A DNA stretch of 46,796 nucleotides from Oscillospiraceae bacterium (GCA_009782475.1 WRIZ01000016.1:1-46796), one strand, 5' to 3'; positions 15,185 through 24,397 are shown, counted from the first letter of the stretch. Translations and numbers: made by a program. Notes: generated by a model from the letters alone, not told the origin.

Positions 15185-17850
15185 ACGAAGGATACCATGC
15201 CAAAAGCATAGAATTGTCGTTACTCGAACTCAAAGTGGATGCGGTGAACGGTCTTCCGGCCGCAGAGGCTCAAAAACGGCTTGCCCAAAACGGGGCAAAC
15301 CGCCTCCAAAGCGCGAGGAGCAAACCTCTAGGACTGAAAATCCTAGAGCAGTTCAGGGATTTTTTGGTCATCATCCTCATCATCGCCGCGATTATTTCCA
15401 TCGCCGCGGGAGACGGGCTGAAAGACGCCATCATCATTTTCTGCATCCTGATCATCAATATGGTGATCGGGCTGGTGCAGGAGAACAAGGCCGACAACGC
15501 GCTGAAAGAGCTGAAAAACATGTCCAGCCCGAAGGCGAAGGTGAAGAGGGACGGGCGTATCGGGCAAATCGGCTCGGAGGACGTCGTCGTCGGCGACATC
15601 ATCCTTCTCGACGCGGGGGATTTTATTCCCGCCGACGTCAGGCTGATTGAAAGCTCCAGCCTGAGAATCGACGAAGCCGCCCTGACCGGGGAATCGGTCT
15701 CTGTGGAAAAGGACGCGGACGTTGTGCTGAAAAACGACGTCAGTTTGGGGGACAAGATCAATTTGGCGTCTATGGGGACGGTTGTCACATACGGCAGGGG
15801 AATGGGCGTTGTGACCGCCGCCGGGATGGATACCGAGATTGGGAAAATCGCGGCGTTGATCAATGAAACCGGCGAAGCGGCCACCCCGCTGCAAGGGAAA
15901 CTCAATTCCATGGCCAAAACGCTGGGCATTGTTTGCGTCGCCACCTGCGCTTTGGTCTTTGGCATCGGGTTTTTATACAATCAGTTGAACCTCGGTGATC
16001 CCCGGGACATCATCGAAATGCTGATGGTGTCGGTTTCGCTGGCGGTGGCGGCTGTGCCGGAAGGGGTCGCCATTGTCGCCACCGTGATCTTGGCCGTCGG
16101 TGTGCAGAGGATGGTCAAGCGGAACGTCATCGTGAAAAAACTCAGGGCGGTTGAAACACTGGGCAGCACCACCGTGATCTGCTCAGACAAAACAGGGACT
16201 TTGACCCAAAACAAGATGACGGTCGTCAAGGTGTATGACGCCGTGAATGTTTTTGACGTCACCGGAACCGGATACGGCGCGGCGGGGGAGGTGGTCACAA
16301 ACGGACGCCCGCTGACCCAAAACATCCCGCTGATGGCGGCGATCGGGGTGCTGTGCAACGACGCGGTGTATGACCGGGAAACCGCCAAGATCATCGGCGA
16401 CCCGACCGAAGCGGCCATGCTGGTGTTCGGAGCCAAGCTGAAACTGGATAAAGACAAACTCAACGCAAAGGTCAAACGGATCGGGGAAAAACCCTTTGAC
16501 TCGGAACGGAAACTGATGTCCACCCGCAACATCAAAGACGGCAAAACCGTGATGAACGTCAAAGGCGCGCCGGACGCCGTGCTGGCGCGTTCGGACAAGG
16601 TTTTCCTTGACGGAGAAATCACCCCGATGACGGAAAACCTGAGGGCGCGGCTTTCTGAACAGAATGAGCGGTTTGCCGCCCAAGCCCTCCGCGTTTTGGC
16701 GTTTGCGTATAAAGAGATGGACAATGAAACGGACGAAACGGAAGACGGGCTGACCTATGTCGGGCAGATGTGCATGATCGATCCGCCGCGCGATGAGGTG
16801 AAAGCCTCGGTGGAACAATGCCGCGAGGCCGGGATCAACATCAAAATGATCACCGGGGATCACAAAACGACCGCCGTTGTCATCGCCCAAACGCTGGGCA
16901 TTGCCGGGGAAGACGGTGAGGCGCTGGATGGAAACGATTTGGATCAATTAAGCGACGAACAGCTGAGAGAAAAGGTGAAAACGGTCAACGTCTTCGCCCG
17001 GGTGTCGCCCGAGCATAAGGTGCGTATCGTGGCGGCCTTGAAGGAGAACAACAACATCGTCGCCATGACCGGGGACGGGGTGAACGACGCCCCGTCGCTG
17101 AAAAAGGCGGACATTGGGATCGCTATGGGCATTACAGGCACCGACGTTTCCAAAGAAGCGGCCGACATGATTTTGACGGATGATAACTTTGTCTCCATCG
17201 CCGGAGCGGTTGAGCAGGGGAGGACGATCTACGGCAACATCCGAAAGGTGACGGGGTATCTGCTCTCCTGCAACATCGGCGAGATTTTAATCATCTTTTT
17301 GGCCATCGTCTTCGGTCTTCCCGTTCCGCTGCTGGCAACCCAGCTGTTGTTTGTCAACCTCTTAACGGACGCTCTGCCCGCCTTCGCGCTCGGCATGGAA
17401 CGAAAAGAGCGCGGCGTGATGAAAAGGCGTCCGCGCGACCCGCAAGAGCCGCTGATCAATAAAGGTATGAAGGGCTCGGTCGCCTTCAGGGCAGCCTTCG
17501 TTTGCGCGGGTTCGCTGGGAGCCTTCTTATATGGGCTTCATCATCACGACTACGCAACGGCGGTGAGTATGTGTTTCTTCACGCTGGTGGCAAGCGAGCT
17601 GCTGGTATCGTATCCTTCACGCACCGAAGAAGTGATGGGGTTTTCATGGGAAATATTCAAAAACAAGTTTTTGAATATTTCGATGGCTCTCTCTTTTGCC
17701 GTGCTGGTTGCCGTTATGTATATCCCCGTTTGCAACCAACTGTTCACCACCGTCCCGCTCAGCCTGCCGCAGTTCGGGGTGAGCATGGCGTTGGTGCTGG
17801 TGCCGGTCTTTGGAAGCGAACTGTCGAAAAGGATATTCAGTATCAGATAA
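15181..17850 (+). CDS. P-type Ca2+-transporting ATPase (SERCA/PMCA-like, type II)
   Basis: This 889-residue cation pump has an N-terminal cation-ATPase domain, TGES in the A domain, and the phosphorylation motif SDKTGTLTQNK with D336. KGAPD, MITGDHKTTA and MTGDGVNDAPSLKKAD give the nucleotide-binding and hinge elements. M6 carries NLLTDALPAFALG, matching the NxxTD calcium ligands of SERCA. M4 reads PEGVA instead of PEGLP. About ten membrane segments are present. It overlaps the WYL regulator stop by ATGA. Calcium is the most likely ion, although the changed M4 leaves Mn2+ or another ion possible. Confidence 0.9.
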   Translation: MNEGYHAKSIELSLLELKVDAVNGLPAAEAQKRLAQNGANRLQSARSKPLGLKILEQFRDFLVIILIIAAIISIAAGDGLKDAIIIFCILIINMVIGLVQENKADNALKELKNMSSPKAKVKRDGRIGQIGSEDVVVGDIILLDAGDFIPADVRLIESSSLRIDEAALTGESVSVEKDADVVLKNDVSLGDKINLASMGTVVTYGRGMGVVTAAGMDTEIGKIAALINETGEAATPLQGKLNSMAKTLGIVCVATCALVFGIGFLYNQLNLGDPRDIIEMLMVSVSLAVAAVPEGVAIVATVILAVGVQRMVKRNVIVKKLRAVETLGSTTVICSDKTGTLTQNKMTVVKVYDAVNVFDVTGTGYGAAGEVVTNGRPLTQNIPLMAAIGVLCNDAVYDRETAKIIGDPTEAAMLVFGAKLKLDKDKLNAKVKRIGEKPFDSERKLMSTRNIKDGKTVMNVKGAPDAVLARSDKVFLDGEITPMTENLRARLSEQNERFAAQALRVLAFAYKEMDNETDETEDGLTYVGQMCMIDPPRDEVKASVEQCREAGINIKMITGDHKTTAVVIAQTLGIAGEDGEALDGNDLDQLSDEQLREKVKTVNVFARVSPEHKVRIVAALKENNNIVAMTGDGVNDAPSLKKADIGIAMGITGTDVSKEAADMILTDDNFVSIAGAVEQGRTIYGNIRKVTGYLLSCNIGEILIIFLAIVFGLPVPLLATQLLFVNLLTDALPAFALGMERKERGVMKRRPRDPQEPLINKGMKGSVAFRAAFVCAGSLGAFLYGLHHHDYATAVSMCFFTLVASELLVSYPSRTEEVMGFSWEIFKNKFLNISMALSFAVLVAVMYIPVCNQLFTTVPLSLPQFGVSMALVLVPVFGSELSKRIFSIR

Positions 17851-17854
17851 GTTG

Positions 17855-17898
17855 AAACTGAACAGGACAGACTGTTGTCCTGTTCAGTTTGATATGAT
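17855..17898 (+). promoter_or_regulatory. inverted repeat with extended -10 promoter for the PNPOx gene
   Basis: Perfect 15-bp arms (17855-17869 and 17876-17890) with a six-base loop. They contain the same ACAGGACA/TGTCCTGT core as 14231-14250. TGATATGAT (17890-17898) directly follows as an extended -10. It may act as terminator of the ATPase gene, operator, or both. Confidence 0.7.
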
Positions 17899-17927
17899 AA
17901 ACGAAAAACCCGAAAGGATGAATACCT

Positions 17928-18353
17928 ATGAGCAGCAAACGTGAAATCGTAGAGAAAGCGGAGAAGATCGTCGCAAAGAGTGAAGATCTAGTCATCGCCT
18001 ACATCCGCGAGGACGGGTATCCCCGCGCCAGCACCATTTCGCTGATGAAAGCGGACGGTATTAAAACCATTTACACTTCAAGTTCCATGCAAGGGTTGAA
18101 GTCTCAACGCCTGCGCGCCAATCCCAAGGTCAGCCTCTGCTTCCGGGACGGCTGGAACAACATAACGCTCACCGGGACGCTCACGACATCGCAGGACAAC
18201 GCGCTGCGCCGGGAGTTGTGGCAGGATTGGTGTATCCAGCATTTCCCCGACGGTGTAGAAGGCGAAAGTTTTTGCGTGTACATTTTCCAAACTGAAGAAG
18301 CAAATTTTTGGATCGACAATGAATCGGCCGCGGTCACAAAAGACGAGTTATGA
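17928..18353 (+). CDS. pyridoxamine 5'-phosphate oxidase-fold flavoprotein-like protein
   Basis: This 141-residue split-barrel protein has DLVIAYIREDGYPRASTISL, TIYTSSSMQGLKSQRLRANP and VSLCFRDGWNNITLTG, typical of small PNPOx-like flavin-binding proteins (general stress protein 26 type). Substrate and cofactor are not determinable. It has AAAGGA upstream and its stop overlaps the next gene by four bases. The shared inverted repeat suggests control together with the WYL regulator. Confidence 0.82.
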   Translation: MSSKREIVEKAEKIVAKSEDLVIAYIREDGYPRASTISLMKADGIKTIYTSSSMQGLKSQRLRANPKVSLCFRDGWNNITLTGTLTTSQDNALRRELWQDWCIQHFPDGVEGESFCVYIFQTEEANFWIDNESAAVTKDEL

Positions 18354-19042
18354 TCCGCAACTATCACGATTTCATAGAAGCACTGCAAAAAGCCGGGTTC
18401 TCCGGCGCGGTCGGCGGCAAAGACGACGGCGTCTTTGCCCTCTTCCGCTATGGCTGGGGCGCGGACGAAGAAACCGGGATCGAATGGCACACAGGCAACC
18501 CGGAGACCGACCCGTGGGAATGGCGGATGCGCGTTTTGGACGAGCGGGACGATATTGCTTACGCAAAGGTGTTCTCGAAAAAAGCCGGATACATCACCCA
18601 AGAGTGGTACCCGGCCTTTTTGGCGGCGCGGCGGGGAGGCAAGTCTTTTTATGACGAATATTCCGGCGGCACCGCCAGCCATTTCGCCAAACGGATTTAC
18701 GACGCCGTGGCCGATCACGGCCGCCTGCCGCTGGATGAGATCAAATACCAAGCCGGGTTCGGCCGGGAGGATAAGGCGAAATTCGACGCCGCCCTGACCG
18801 AATTGCAAATGAAGCTCTACCTCACCATGTGCGGCAGGCAGAGCAAATTATCGCAAACGGGCGAGGAATACGGCTGGTCGTCCACCGTCTTCTGCACAAC
18901 CGAAACATTTTGGCCGCCGGATGTTTTTGAAAAAGCGGCTAGGCTCGGTGAAGACGAAGCGGTTGAAATGATCACAGAGCGTATACGCTCGCTCAACCCG
19001 GCGGCGGTTGAGAAAAAAGTCTTCAAGTTTATTAAGGGTTGA
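18350..19042 (+). CDS. AlkZ-related protein
   Basis: This 230-residue soluble protein has IEWHTGNPETDPWEWRMRVL and YITQEWYPAFLAAR, and later GWSSTVFCTTETFWPPDVF. These match the small Firmicute family annotated as AlkZ-related (winged-helix, similar to YcaQ/AlkZ DNA glycosylases). Activity is not established for this short form. It is coupled by ATGA to the PNPOx gene. Its 3' end overlaps the convergent malic enzyme gene by 11 bases. The family assignment is from memory. Confidence 0.7.
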   Translation: MIRNYHDFIEALQKAGFSGAVGGKDDGVFALFRYGWGADEETGIEWHTGNPETDPWEWRMRVLDERDDIAYAKVFSKKAGYITQEWYPAFLAARRGGKSFYDEYSGGTASHFAKRIYDAVADHGRLPLDEIKYQAGFGREDKAKFDAALTELQMKLYLTMCGRQSKLSQTGEEYGWSSTVFCTTETFWPPDVFEKAARLGEDEAVEMITERIRSLNPAAVEKKVFKFIKG

Positions 19043-20192
19043 GATTCGCCGCTTTGATCACGGCCGACGCCACCGCGCCGCGCACCCGGGGGTCAAACGG
19101 CGTCGGGATGATTGCGTCCGGGCGGAGTTCGGATTCGGACACCAGCCCGGCCAGCGCAACGGCCGCCGCGATGTTCATCTCCCGGGTAATGTCTTTCGCG
19201 CCCGCGTCAAACACCCCGCGGAAGATGCCCGGGAAGGCCAAAACATTGTTGATTTGATTTGGAAAATCGCTCCGTCCCGTCCCCACGACCGCCGCGCCCG
19301 CCGCATGGGCTTCGTTCGGCATGATTTCCGGGATGGGGTTGGACATGGGGAAGAGAATGGGGTCTTTGTTCATCGTTCTGACCATTTCACCGCTGACCGT
19401 CCCCGGAGCCGATACGCCGATGAAGACGTCGGCACCGCGCAGGGCGTCGGAAAGCGTTCCCAATTGTTTGTCCCGGTTGGTCAGGCGGGCTATATCGTCT
19501 TTCTCGGCGTTCAGCCCGTCCCGCCCTTGAGCGATGATCCCCTGCCTGTCGCACAGAAGGATTTCACCCCCGCCCGACGCCAGCAGCAAACGGGCGATGG
19601 CAATGCCCGCCGCGCCCGCGCCGTTGATGACGATGCGGGTGTTTTTCATCTGCCGCCCGGTCAGCTTTAGTGCGTTGAGCAACGCCGCCAGCGTTACAAC
19701 GGCGGTACCGTGCTGGTCGTCGTGGAAGATGGGAATATCGCACCGCTCTTTCAGCCGCCGTTCGATCTCAAAACAGCGCGGAGCCGAGATGTCCTCCAAA
19801 TTGATGCCGCCGAAACTGCCGCAAAGCAGCTCGACGGTGCGCACGATCTCGTCAACATCCTTTGAGCGGATGCAGACCGGGACGGCGTCAACCCCGCCGA
19901 ATGCTTTGAAGAGGACGCATTTGCCCTCCATCACCGGCATGGCGGCTTCCGGCCCAATATCGCCCAACCCCAGCACCGCCGTGCCGTCGGTCACAACGGC
20001 AACGGTGTTCCACCGCCCGGTGAGGGTGTAACTTTTGGCGGGGTCTTTGGCGATTTCCAAGCAGGGCGCGGCCACGCCCGGCGTATAGGCCAGCGACAAA
20101 GCCTTCCGGCTCGAAACGTCCATTTTCGGAACGGTTTCGAGTTTTCCGCGCCATTCGGCATGGCGTTTGATTGATTCCGCCGCGTGATCCAT
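19032..20192 (-). CDS. NAD(P)-dependent malic enzyme
   Basis: This 386-residue enzyme oxidatively decarboxylates malate to pyruvate, linking C4 and C3 metabolism. It has LAYTPGVAAPCLEIA with the catalytic Tyr, GTAVLGLGDIGP, IFHDDQHGTAVVTLAALLNA and the nucleotide-binding INGAGAAGIAIARLL. The length fits the short bacterial form without a phosphotransacetylase domain. ATG 20192 is chosen because AAGGA lies nine bases upstream; ATGs at 20198 and 20201 overlap or abut that site. Longer frames reaching 20471 run into sigG and are rejected. Confidence 0.93.
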   Translation of the reverse strand: MDHAAESIKRHAEWRGKLETVPKMDVSSRKALSLAYTPGVAAPCLEIAKDPAKSYTLTGRWNTVAVVTDGTAVLGLGDIGPEAAMPVMEGKCVLFKAFGGVDAVPVCIRSKDVDEIVRTVELLCGSFGGINLEDISAPRCFEIERRLKERCDIPIFHDDQHGTAVVTLAALLNALKLTGRQMKNTRIVINGAGAAGIAIARLLLASGGGEILLCDRQGIIAQGRDGLNAEKDDIARLTNRDKQLGTLSDALRGADVFIGVSAPGTVSGEMVRTMNKDPILFPMSNPIPEIMPNEAHAAGAAVVGTGRSDFPNQINNVLAFPGIFRGVFDAGAKDITREMNIAAAVALAGLVSESELRPDAIIPTPFDPRVRGAVASAVIKAANLNP

Positions 20193-20256
20193 CTGCATCA
20201 TTCCTTCCCCAAAATGATACCATACGGAAAGGATTCCGTCTACCCTATTCGCGCTT

Positions 20257-20286
20257 GAATGAAAACCCCCTCTCCGGGCAATACTG
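20257..20286 (+). promoter_or_regulatory. forespore-type (sigma-F/sigma-G) promoter of sigG
   Basis: GAATG at 20257-20261, 15 bases, then GGCAATACTG at 20277-20286. The -10 fits the sigma-F consensus GGNRANAMTW at nine of ten positions, and the -35 fits the GHATR of sigma-G. No sigma-A promoter is visible. Confidence 0.6.
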
Positions 20287-20307
20287 ACGGGGAAGGGAGG
20301 CTTATCC

Positions 20308-21108
20308 ATGCGAAGCGGAACGGCGCGCGGCGGATCGCCGCAAACCAAAGTTGAAATATGCGGCGTGAATACATCCAAACTCAAAGTCCTCCCGGGCGAC
20401 AAAACAATGGCTCTGCTCAAACGCGCCAAAGAAGGGGATAAAGAAGCGCGGGATGAGCTGATCTCGGGCAACCTCCGCCTTGTGTTGAGCGTGATACAGC
20501 GGTTTGCCGGGCGCGGCGAAATGGCCGACGATCTTTTTCAGGTCGGCTGCGTCGGTTTGATCAAATCCATCGACAATTTTGACATCAGCCAAAACGTACG
20601 GTTCTCGACCTACGCCGTGCCGATGATCGTCGGCGAAATACGCCGCTATCTGCGCGACAACAGTGCCATCCGCGTATCGCGTTCGGTGCGTGACACGGCA
20701 TATAAAGTATTGCAGGCCAGGGAGAAAATGACGGCGCAAAGCCAAAAAGAGCCGTCCACCGATGAAATCGCAAAACACTTGGGGCTGCCGAGGGAAGATG
20801 TGGTCATGGCACTGGAAGCCATTATGGACCCGGTCAGCCTGTTTGAGCCGGTTTTCTCCGAAGGCGGCGACGCCATCTGCGTGATGGATCAAGTGTCCGA
20901 CAACAAAAACACCGATGAGGCGTGGCTGGAGCGCATTTCCTTAAAAGAAGCCATCCGGCATTTGAGTGAACGGGAAAAACATATTTTGTCTTTGCGCTTC
21001 TTTGAAGGCAGGACGCAAATGGAGGTGGCGTCGGAAATCGGTATATCACAGGCGCAGGTTTCGCGGCTGGAAAAAAACGCCATCCATCAAATGAAAAAAT
21101 ATCTGTAA
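20308..21108 (+). CDS. sigG: RNA polymerase sporulation sigma factor SigG
   Basis: This 266-residue sigma-70-family factor directs late forespore transcription. The diagnostic VEICGVNTSKLKVLPGD is near the N-terminus. Region 2 reads NLRLVLSVIQRFAGRGE and DDLFQVGCVGLIKSIDNF, then VRFSTYAVPMIVGEIRRYLR. Region 4 reads EREKHILSLRFFEGRTQ and EIGISQAQVSRLEK. The match to B. subtilis SigG is strong by eye. GAAGGGAGG precedes the ATG. Unlike B. subtilis, no spoIIGA or sigE lies upstream; the neighbour is a divergent malic enzyme gene. Its presence marks the organism as a spore former. Confidence 0.95.
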   Translation: MRSGTARGGSPQTKVEICGVNTSKLKVLPGDKTMALLKRAKEGDKEARDELISGNLRLVLSVIQRFAGRGEMADDLFQVGCVGLIKSIDNFDISQNVRFSTYAVPMIVGEIRRYLRDNSAIRVSRSVRDTAYKVLQAREKMTAQSQKEPSTDEIAKHLGLPREDVVMALEAIMDPVSLFEPVFSEGGDAICVMDQVSDNKNTDEAWLERISLKEAIRHLSEREKHILSLRFFEGRTQMEVASEIGISQAQVSRLEKNAIHQMKKYL

Positions 21109-21133
21109 AAACAACGAACACCACATCTTGCGA

Positions 21134-21162
21134 TTGACAAGTCATTGGCGGCGGACTATAAT
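21134..21162 (+). promoter_or_regulatory. consensus sigma-A promoter of the Mg2+ ATPase gene
   Basis: TTGACA (21134-21139), 17 bases, TATAAT (21157-21162): a perfect match to the vegetative consensus. Transcription should begin near 21169. Confidence 0.9.
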
Positions 21163-21173
21163 GAATCATAAAG

Positions 21174-21208
21174 AACCTTGTCATCTGCAATCAATGGCGG
21201 GGTTTTTT
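21174..21208 (+). terminator. leader hairpin with T run (possible attenuator) before the Mg2+ ATPase gene
   Basis: AACCTTGTCAT pairs with ATGGCGGGGTT (11 pairs, three G-U) around a nine-base loop, followed by four more Ts. It begins about five bases after the predicted start site and ends about 80 bases before the gene. It may attenuate the transcript, or simply terminate sigG readthrough. Confidence 0.6.
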
Positions 21209-21289
21209 CATGGAAGGTGGTGAGCACGGAATGGAGCCCAGTAGTGGCAGTCGACCTCGGGAAGACAAATATATAGAGGAGGGAGACGT

Positions 21290-24043
21290 ATGCCCCCGAA
21301 GAAGTCTCAAGCCGCGCTTGCCGCGCAGCGTGCCGTCAAGGTACGCCGCCGCCTGCTGAACGCGGCGCAAAAAGAACCGGAAACGCTGCTGATCCAATAT
21401 GATACCTCCTATGAAGGGTTTGACGAAGAGAAAATAGAGGATATGCGCGACCAATACGGCGTCAACGCCATCACGAAAGCCCATAAGGACACCCTTGTTA
21501 AAAAACTGTTCGACGCCTTTATCAACCCGTTTACCGTCGTCCTGCTCATCCTCGCCATCGTATCGTTCATCACCGAGTTTGTCATCCCCACCGAAGGAAA
21601 AGACCTCACCGCCGTGATCATTGTGCTCTCAATGGTAACGGTGGCGGGTGTTTTGCGCTTCGCGCAGGAGTTTCGGAGCGGGAAAGCCGCCGAAAAACTG
21701 ACCGAGATGGTTGAAACGACCGTCGCCGTGGTGCGGACGTTCACCGACGAAGAAGACGAAGAGATTCAGGATTCGCGCCGGGAAGAGCTCCCTTTGGACG
21801 AACTGGTGGTCGGCGATGTGATCTACCTCGCGGCCGGCGATATGATCCCTGCCGACGTGCGCATCCTGCAAGCCAAAGACCTCTTCGTCAGCCAAGCGTC
21901 GCTGACAGGCGAGAGCGAACCGGTGGAAAAATTCCCGACCCCGGTCAAAGGGAAATCCCGTCATCCGCTGGAGCTGAACAATCTGGCTTTTATGGGCAGC
22001 AACGTCATCTCCGGCTCGGCAGCGGCATTGGTTTTGGCCGTTGGGGATGACACCAACTTTGGCCAAATCGCCCGCCAGCTTCAGGAAAAACGCCCTCAAA
22101 CCAGCTTTGAGAAGGGCATCCGTTCGGTTTCGTGGGTGCTGATCCGGTTTATGGCCATCATGGTTCCAGTCGTCTTCTTCCTTAATGGGCTGGATCCGAT
22201 CGGGATGATCAAAGGCACGGCAAGCGGCGACCCGCGGAATTGGATCGACGCCTTGATGTTCGCTTTGGCCATCGCCGTCGGCCTGACGCCGGAGATGCTG
22301 CCGATGATCGTCTCGGCCAACCTTGCCAAAGGCGCGGTGTCGATGGCGCGGAAACAGGTCATTGTCAAAGACCTCAACTCCATACAGAACTTCGGCTCGA
22401 TGGATATTCTCTGCACCGATAAGACAGGTACCATCACCCAGGATAAAATCATTTTGGAATACCATCTTAATATAGACGGCGAGGAGGACGAGCGCGTCCT
22501 GCGCCACGCCTTCCTCAACAGCTACCACCAAACCGGCCTGAAAAACCTGATGGACGTTTCCATCATTGAAACGGCGGGCGAACACGAGCAGGTGGAGGTT
22601 TGGAAGACCTATCAAAAGGTTGACGAAATTCCGTTTGACTTCAACCGCCGCAGGATGAGCGTGGTGGTCAGCGACCGAAGCGGCAAGACTCAAATGATCA
22701 CCAAAGGCGCGATTGAAGAGATGCTTTCTGTGTCCAAATACGCCGAGGTGGGCGGTCAGGTCGTTCCGATGACCGATGACATCCGCAAACGGATATTGGA
22801 CGATTCCCGCGATTACAATTCCGACGGTTTGCGCATTTTGGGTTTGGCGCAGAAAACCAACCCTTCGCCGGTCGGGGCTTTTTCGGTCAACGACGAGAGC
22901 GATATGGTTTTGATCGGCTACCTCGCCTTCCTCGACCCGCCCAAAGAGAGCGCGGAAGACGCCATCGCCGCCCTGCACGATTTCGGCGTGGAAGTCAAGG
23001 TGCTGACCGGCGATAACGACGCCGTGACCCGCTGCGTCTGCAAGCAGGTCGGGATTGAAACCAAACGCATCCTGCTCGGCCCGGAAGTGGAAGAGATGGA
23101 CGACGGGCAGCTGAAAAAAGCCGTCGGGGAAGTGACGGTGTTCGCCAAACTCAGCCCGCAGCAAAAGGCGCGTATCGTCACGGCTCTGCGGGAAAACGGG
23201 CATACCGTCGGGTTTATGGGCGACGGCATCAACGATGCCGCCGCCATGCGCGCCGCCGACGTCGGCATATCGGTCGATACGGCGGTTGACATCGCTAAAG
23301 AGAGTGCCGACATCATTCTGATGGAAAAAGACCTGATGGTCTTAGAGCAAGGCGTCATCGAAGGGCGGAAAATCTACGCCAATATCATCAAGTACATTAA
23401 AATGACGGCTTCCTCCAATTTCGGCAATATGTTCTCGGTTTTGGCCGCCAGCGCGTTTTTACCCTTCCTGCCCATGCTGCCGCTGCAAATCCTTGTGCTC
23501 AACCTGATCTATGACTTATCCTGCATCGCCATGCCGTGGGACAACGTGGATATGGAATACTTGAAGAAACCGCGCACTTGGGACGCCTCCAGTATCTCCA
23601 AATTCATGATATGGCTGGGGCCGACCAGCTCGGTCTTCGACATCACGACCTATGCCTTGCTCTTTTGGGTCATTTGCCCGTCGGTTTTCGGCGGGGCGTT
23701 CGCAACACTGGACGCGGCGTCTCAAACAGGGTTCATCGCGCTCTTCCATGCCGGATGGTTTGTCGAGTCGTTGTGGTCGCAGACATTGGTCATCCATATG
23801 ATCCGCACGCCCAAAGTGCCGTTCATCCAAAGCCGCGCCTCGTGGCAGGTCACCGGGCTGACGACGCTGGGGATCGCCATCGGGACGGTCATGCCCTTCG
23901 TCCCGTTTATCGGCGAAGCGTTGGGGATGGGACGCCTCCCGTCCGAGTTTTTCCTTTACCTGATCGCAACCATCCTGTGCTATATGCTTCTGACGACGTT
24001 GCTGAAGAGGATGTTCATCCGCCGGTATGGGGAACTGCTGTAA
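21290..24043 (+). CDS. mgtA: magnesium-translocating P-type ATPase, MgtA-type
   Basis: This 917-residue type IIIB P-ATPase imports Mg2+. It has [12 protein letters not shown] in the A domain and [14 protein letters not shown] with phosphorylation site D377. [12 protein letters not shown] and [22 protein letters not shown] follow in the P domain, and [19 protein letters not shown] is diagnostic of MgtA-like pumps. [14 protein letters not shown] in the C-terminal membrane region is also characteristic. GAGGAGGGAG precedes the ATG at 21290. It stands alone behind a consensus promoter and a leader hairpin, and ends at a bidirectional terminator. Confidence 0.93.
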   Translation: MPPKKSQAALAAQRAVKVRRRLLNAAQKEPETLLIQYDTSYEGFDEEKIEDMRDQYGVNAITKAHKDTLVKKLFDAFINPFTVVLLILAIVSFITEFVIPTEGKDLTAVIIVLSMVTVAGVLRFAQEFRSGKAAEKLTEMVETTVAVVRTFTDEEDEEIQDSRREELPLDELVVGDVIYLAAGDMIPADVRILQAKDLFVSQASLTGESEPVEKFPTPVKGKSRHPLELNNLAFMGSNVISGSAAALVLAVGDDTNFGQIARQLQEKRPQTSFEKGIRSVSWVLIRFMAIMVPVVFFLNGLDPIGMIKGTASGDPRNWIDALMFALAIAVGLTPEMLPMIVSANLAKGAVSMARKQVIVKDLNSIQNFGSMDILCTDKTGTITQDKIILEYHLNIDGEEDERVLRHAFLNSYHQTGLKNLMDVSIIETAGEHEQVEVWKTYQKVDEIPFDFNRRRMSVVVSDRSGKTQMITKGAIEEMLSVSKYAEVGGQVVPMTDDIRKRILDDSRDYNSDGLRILGLAQKTNPSPVGAFSVNDESDMVLIGYLAFLDPPKESAEDAIAALHDFGVEVKVLTGDNDAVTRCVCKQVGIETKRILLGPEVEEMDDGQLKKAVGEVTVFAKLSPQQKARIVTALRENGHTVGFMGDGINDAAAMRAADVGISVDTAVDIAKESADIILMEKDLMVLEQGVIEGRKIYANIIKYIKMTASSNFGNMFSVLAASAFLPFLPMLPLQILVLNLIYDLSCIAMPWDNVDMEYLKKPRTWDASSISKFMIWLGPTSSVFDITTYALLFWVICPSVFGGAFATLDAASQTGFIALFHAGWFVESLWSQTLVIHMIRTPKVPFIQSRASWQVTGLTTLGIAIGTVMPFVPFIGEALGMGRLPSEFFLYLIATILCYMLLTTLLKRMFIRRYGELL

Positions 24044-24069
24044 CTGGCGGCTGCCGGTCAGCCAGTTTT
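24042..24069. terminator. bidirectional terminator between mgtA and the XRE gene
   Basis: AACTGGC and GCCAGTT form a seven-bp stem with a 12-base loop that can itself pair (GGCTG/CAGCC). T runs flank it in the rightward direction. It overlaps the stop codons of both convergent genes. Confidence 0.6.
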
Positions 24070-24285
24070 GCCGCTGGGCGGATAGAAAGACGGGTTGTCG
24101 GTTCGGCAGAGCAGGTAGTCGGTTGAAACTTGAAAGAAGTCGGCCATCCATATCAGCGCGGCGTAGTCCGGCTCAAAATCGCCTCTTTCCCAATAGGAAA
24201 ACGTCCCCTGGCTGACCTTGATCATTTTGGCCATTTGCGCTTGGGTCAATTCTTTGCTTTTGCGCAATTCACGGATCCGGCTCAT
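24058..24285 (-). CDS. XRE-family transcriptional regulator (single HTH)
   Basis: This 75-residue protein is essentially one Cro/C1-type HTH: MSRIRELRKSKELTQAQMAK, then VSQGTFSYWERGDFEPDYAAL and FFQVSTDYLLCRTD. It has a short Pro/Gly tail and no sensor domain. GAGAGAGGTGG precedes the ATG and a good minus-strand promoter lies at 24320-24348. It converges on mgtA but has no obvious functional link to it. Confidence 0.9.
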   Translation of the reverse strand: MSRIRELRKSKELTQAQMAKMIKVSQGTFSYWERGDFEPDYAALIWMADFFQVSTDYLLCRTDNPSFYPPSGKTG

Positions 24286-24319
24286 ATCGGCGAACCACCT
24301 CTCTCTATGTACTTCTCAT

Positions 24320-24348
24320 AGTATACAGAATGATTGTTCGTTTATCAA
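24320..24348 (-). promoter_or_regulatory. promoter of the XRE regulator gene
   Basis: On the minus strand TTGATA (24343-24348), 17 bases, TATACT (24320-24325). Confidence 0.8.
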
Positions 24349-24397
24349 GAGGCAATCGAAAATTTGTTCCGATTATAAAGTATCCTTATAAATGGCA

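Noticed and set aside
19032-20471. 479-residue version of malic enzyme
   Set aside because: The N-terminal extension overlaps the sigG start and promoter and has no family similarity; ATG 20192 has the ribosome-binding site.
21169-21289. M-box or other Mg2+ riboswitch in the mgtA leader
   Set aside because: Too short and without a recognisable M-box core; only the simple hairpin is supported.
21210-21290. Possible leader peptide ORF before mgtA starting at ATG 21210
   Set aside because: No ribosome-binding site; it runs out of frame into mgtA without conservation evidence.
21629-23203. 524-codon open frame on the minus strand
   Set aside because: Shadow of mgtA; no recognisable domain.
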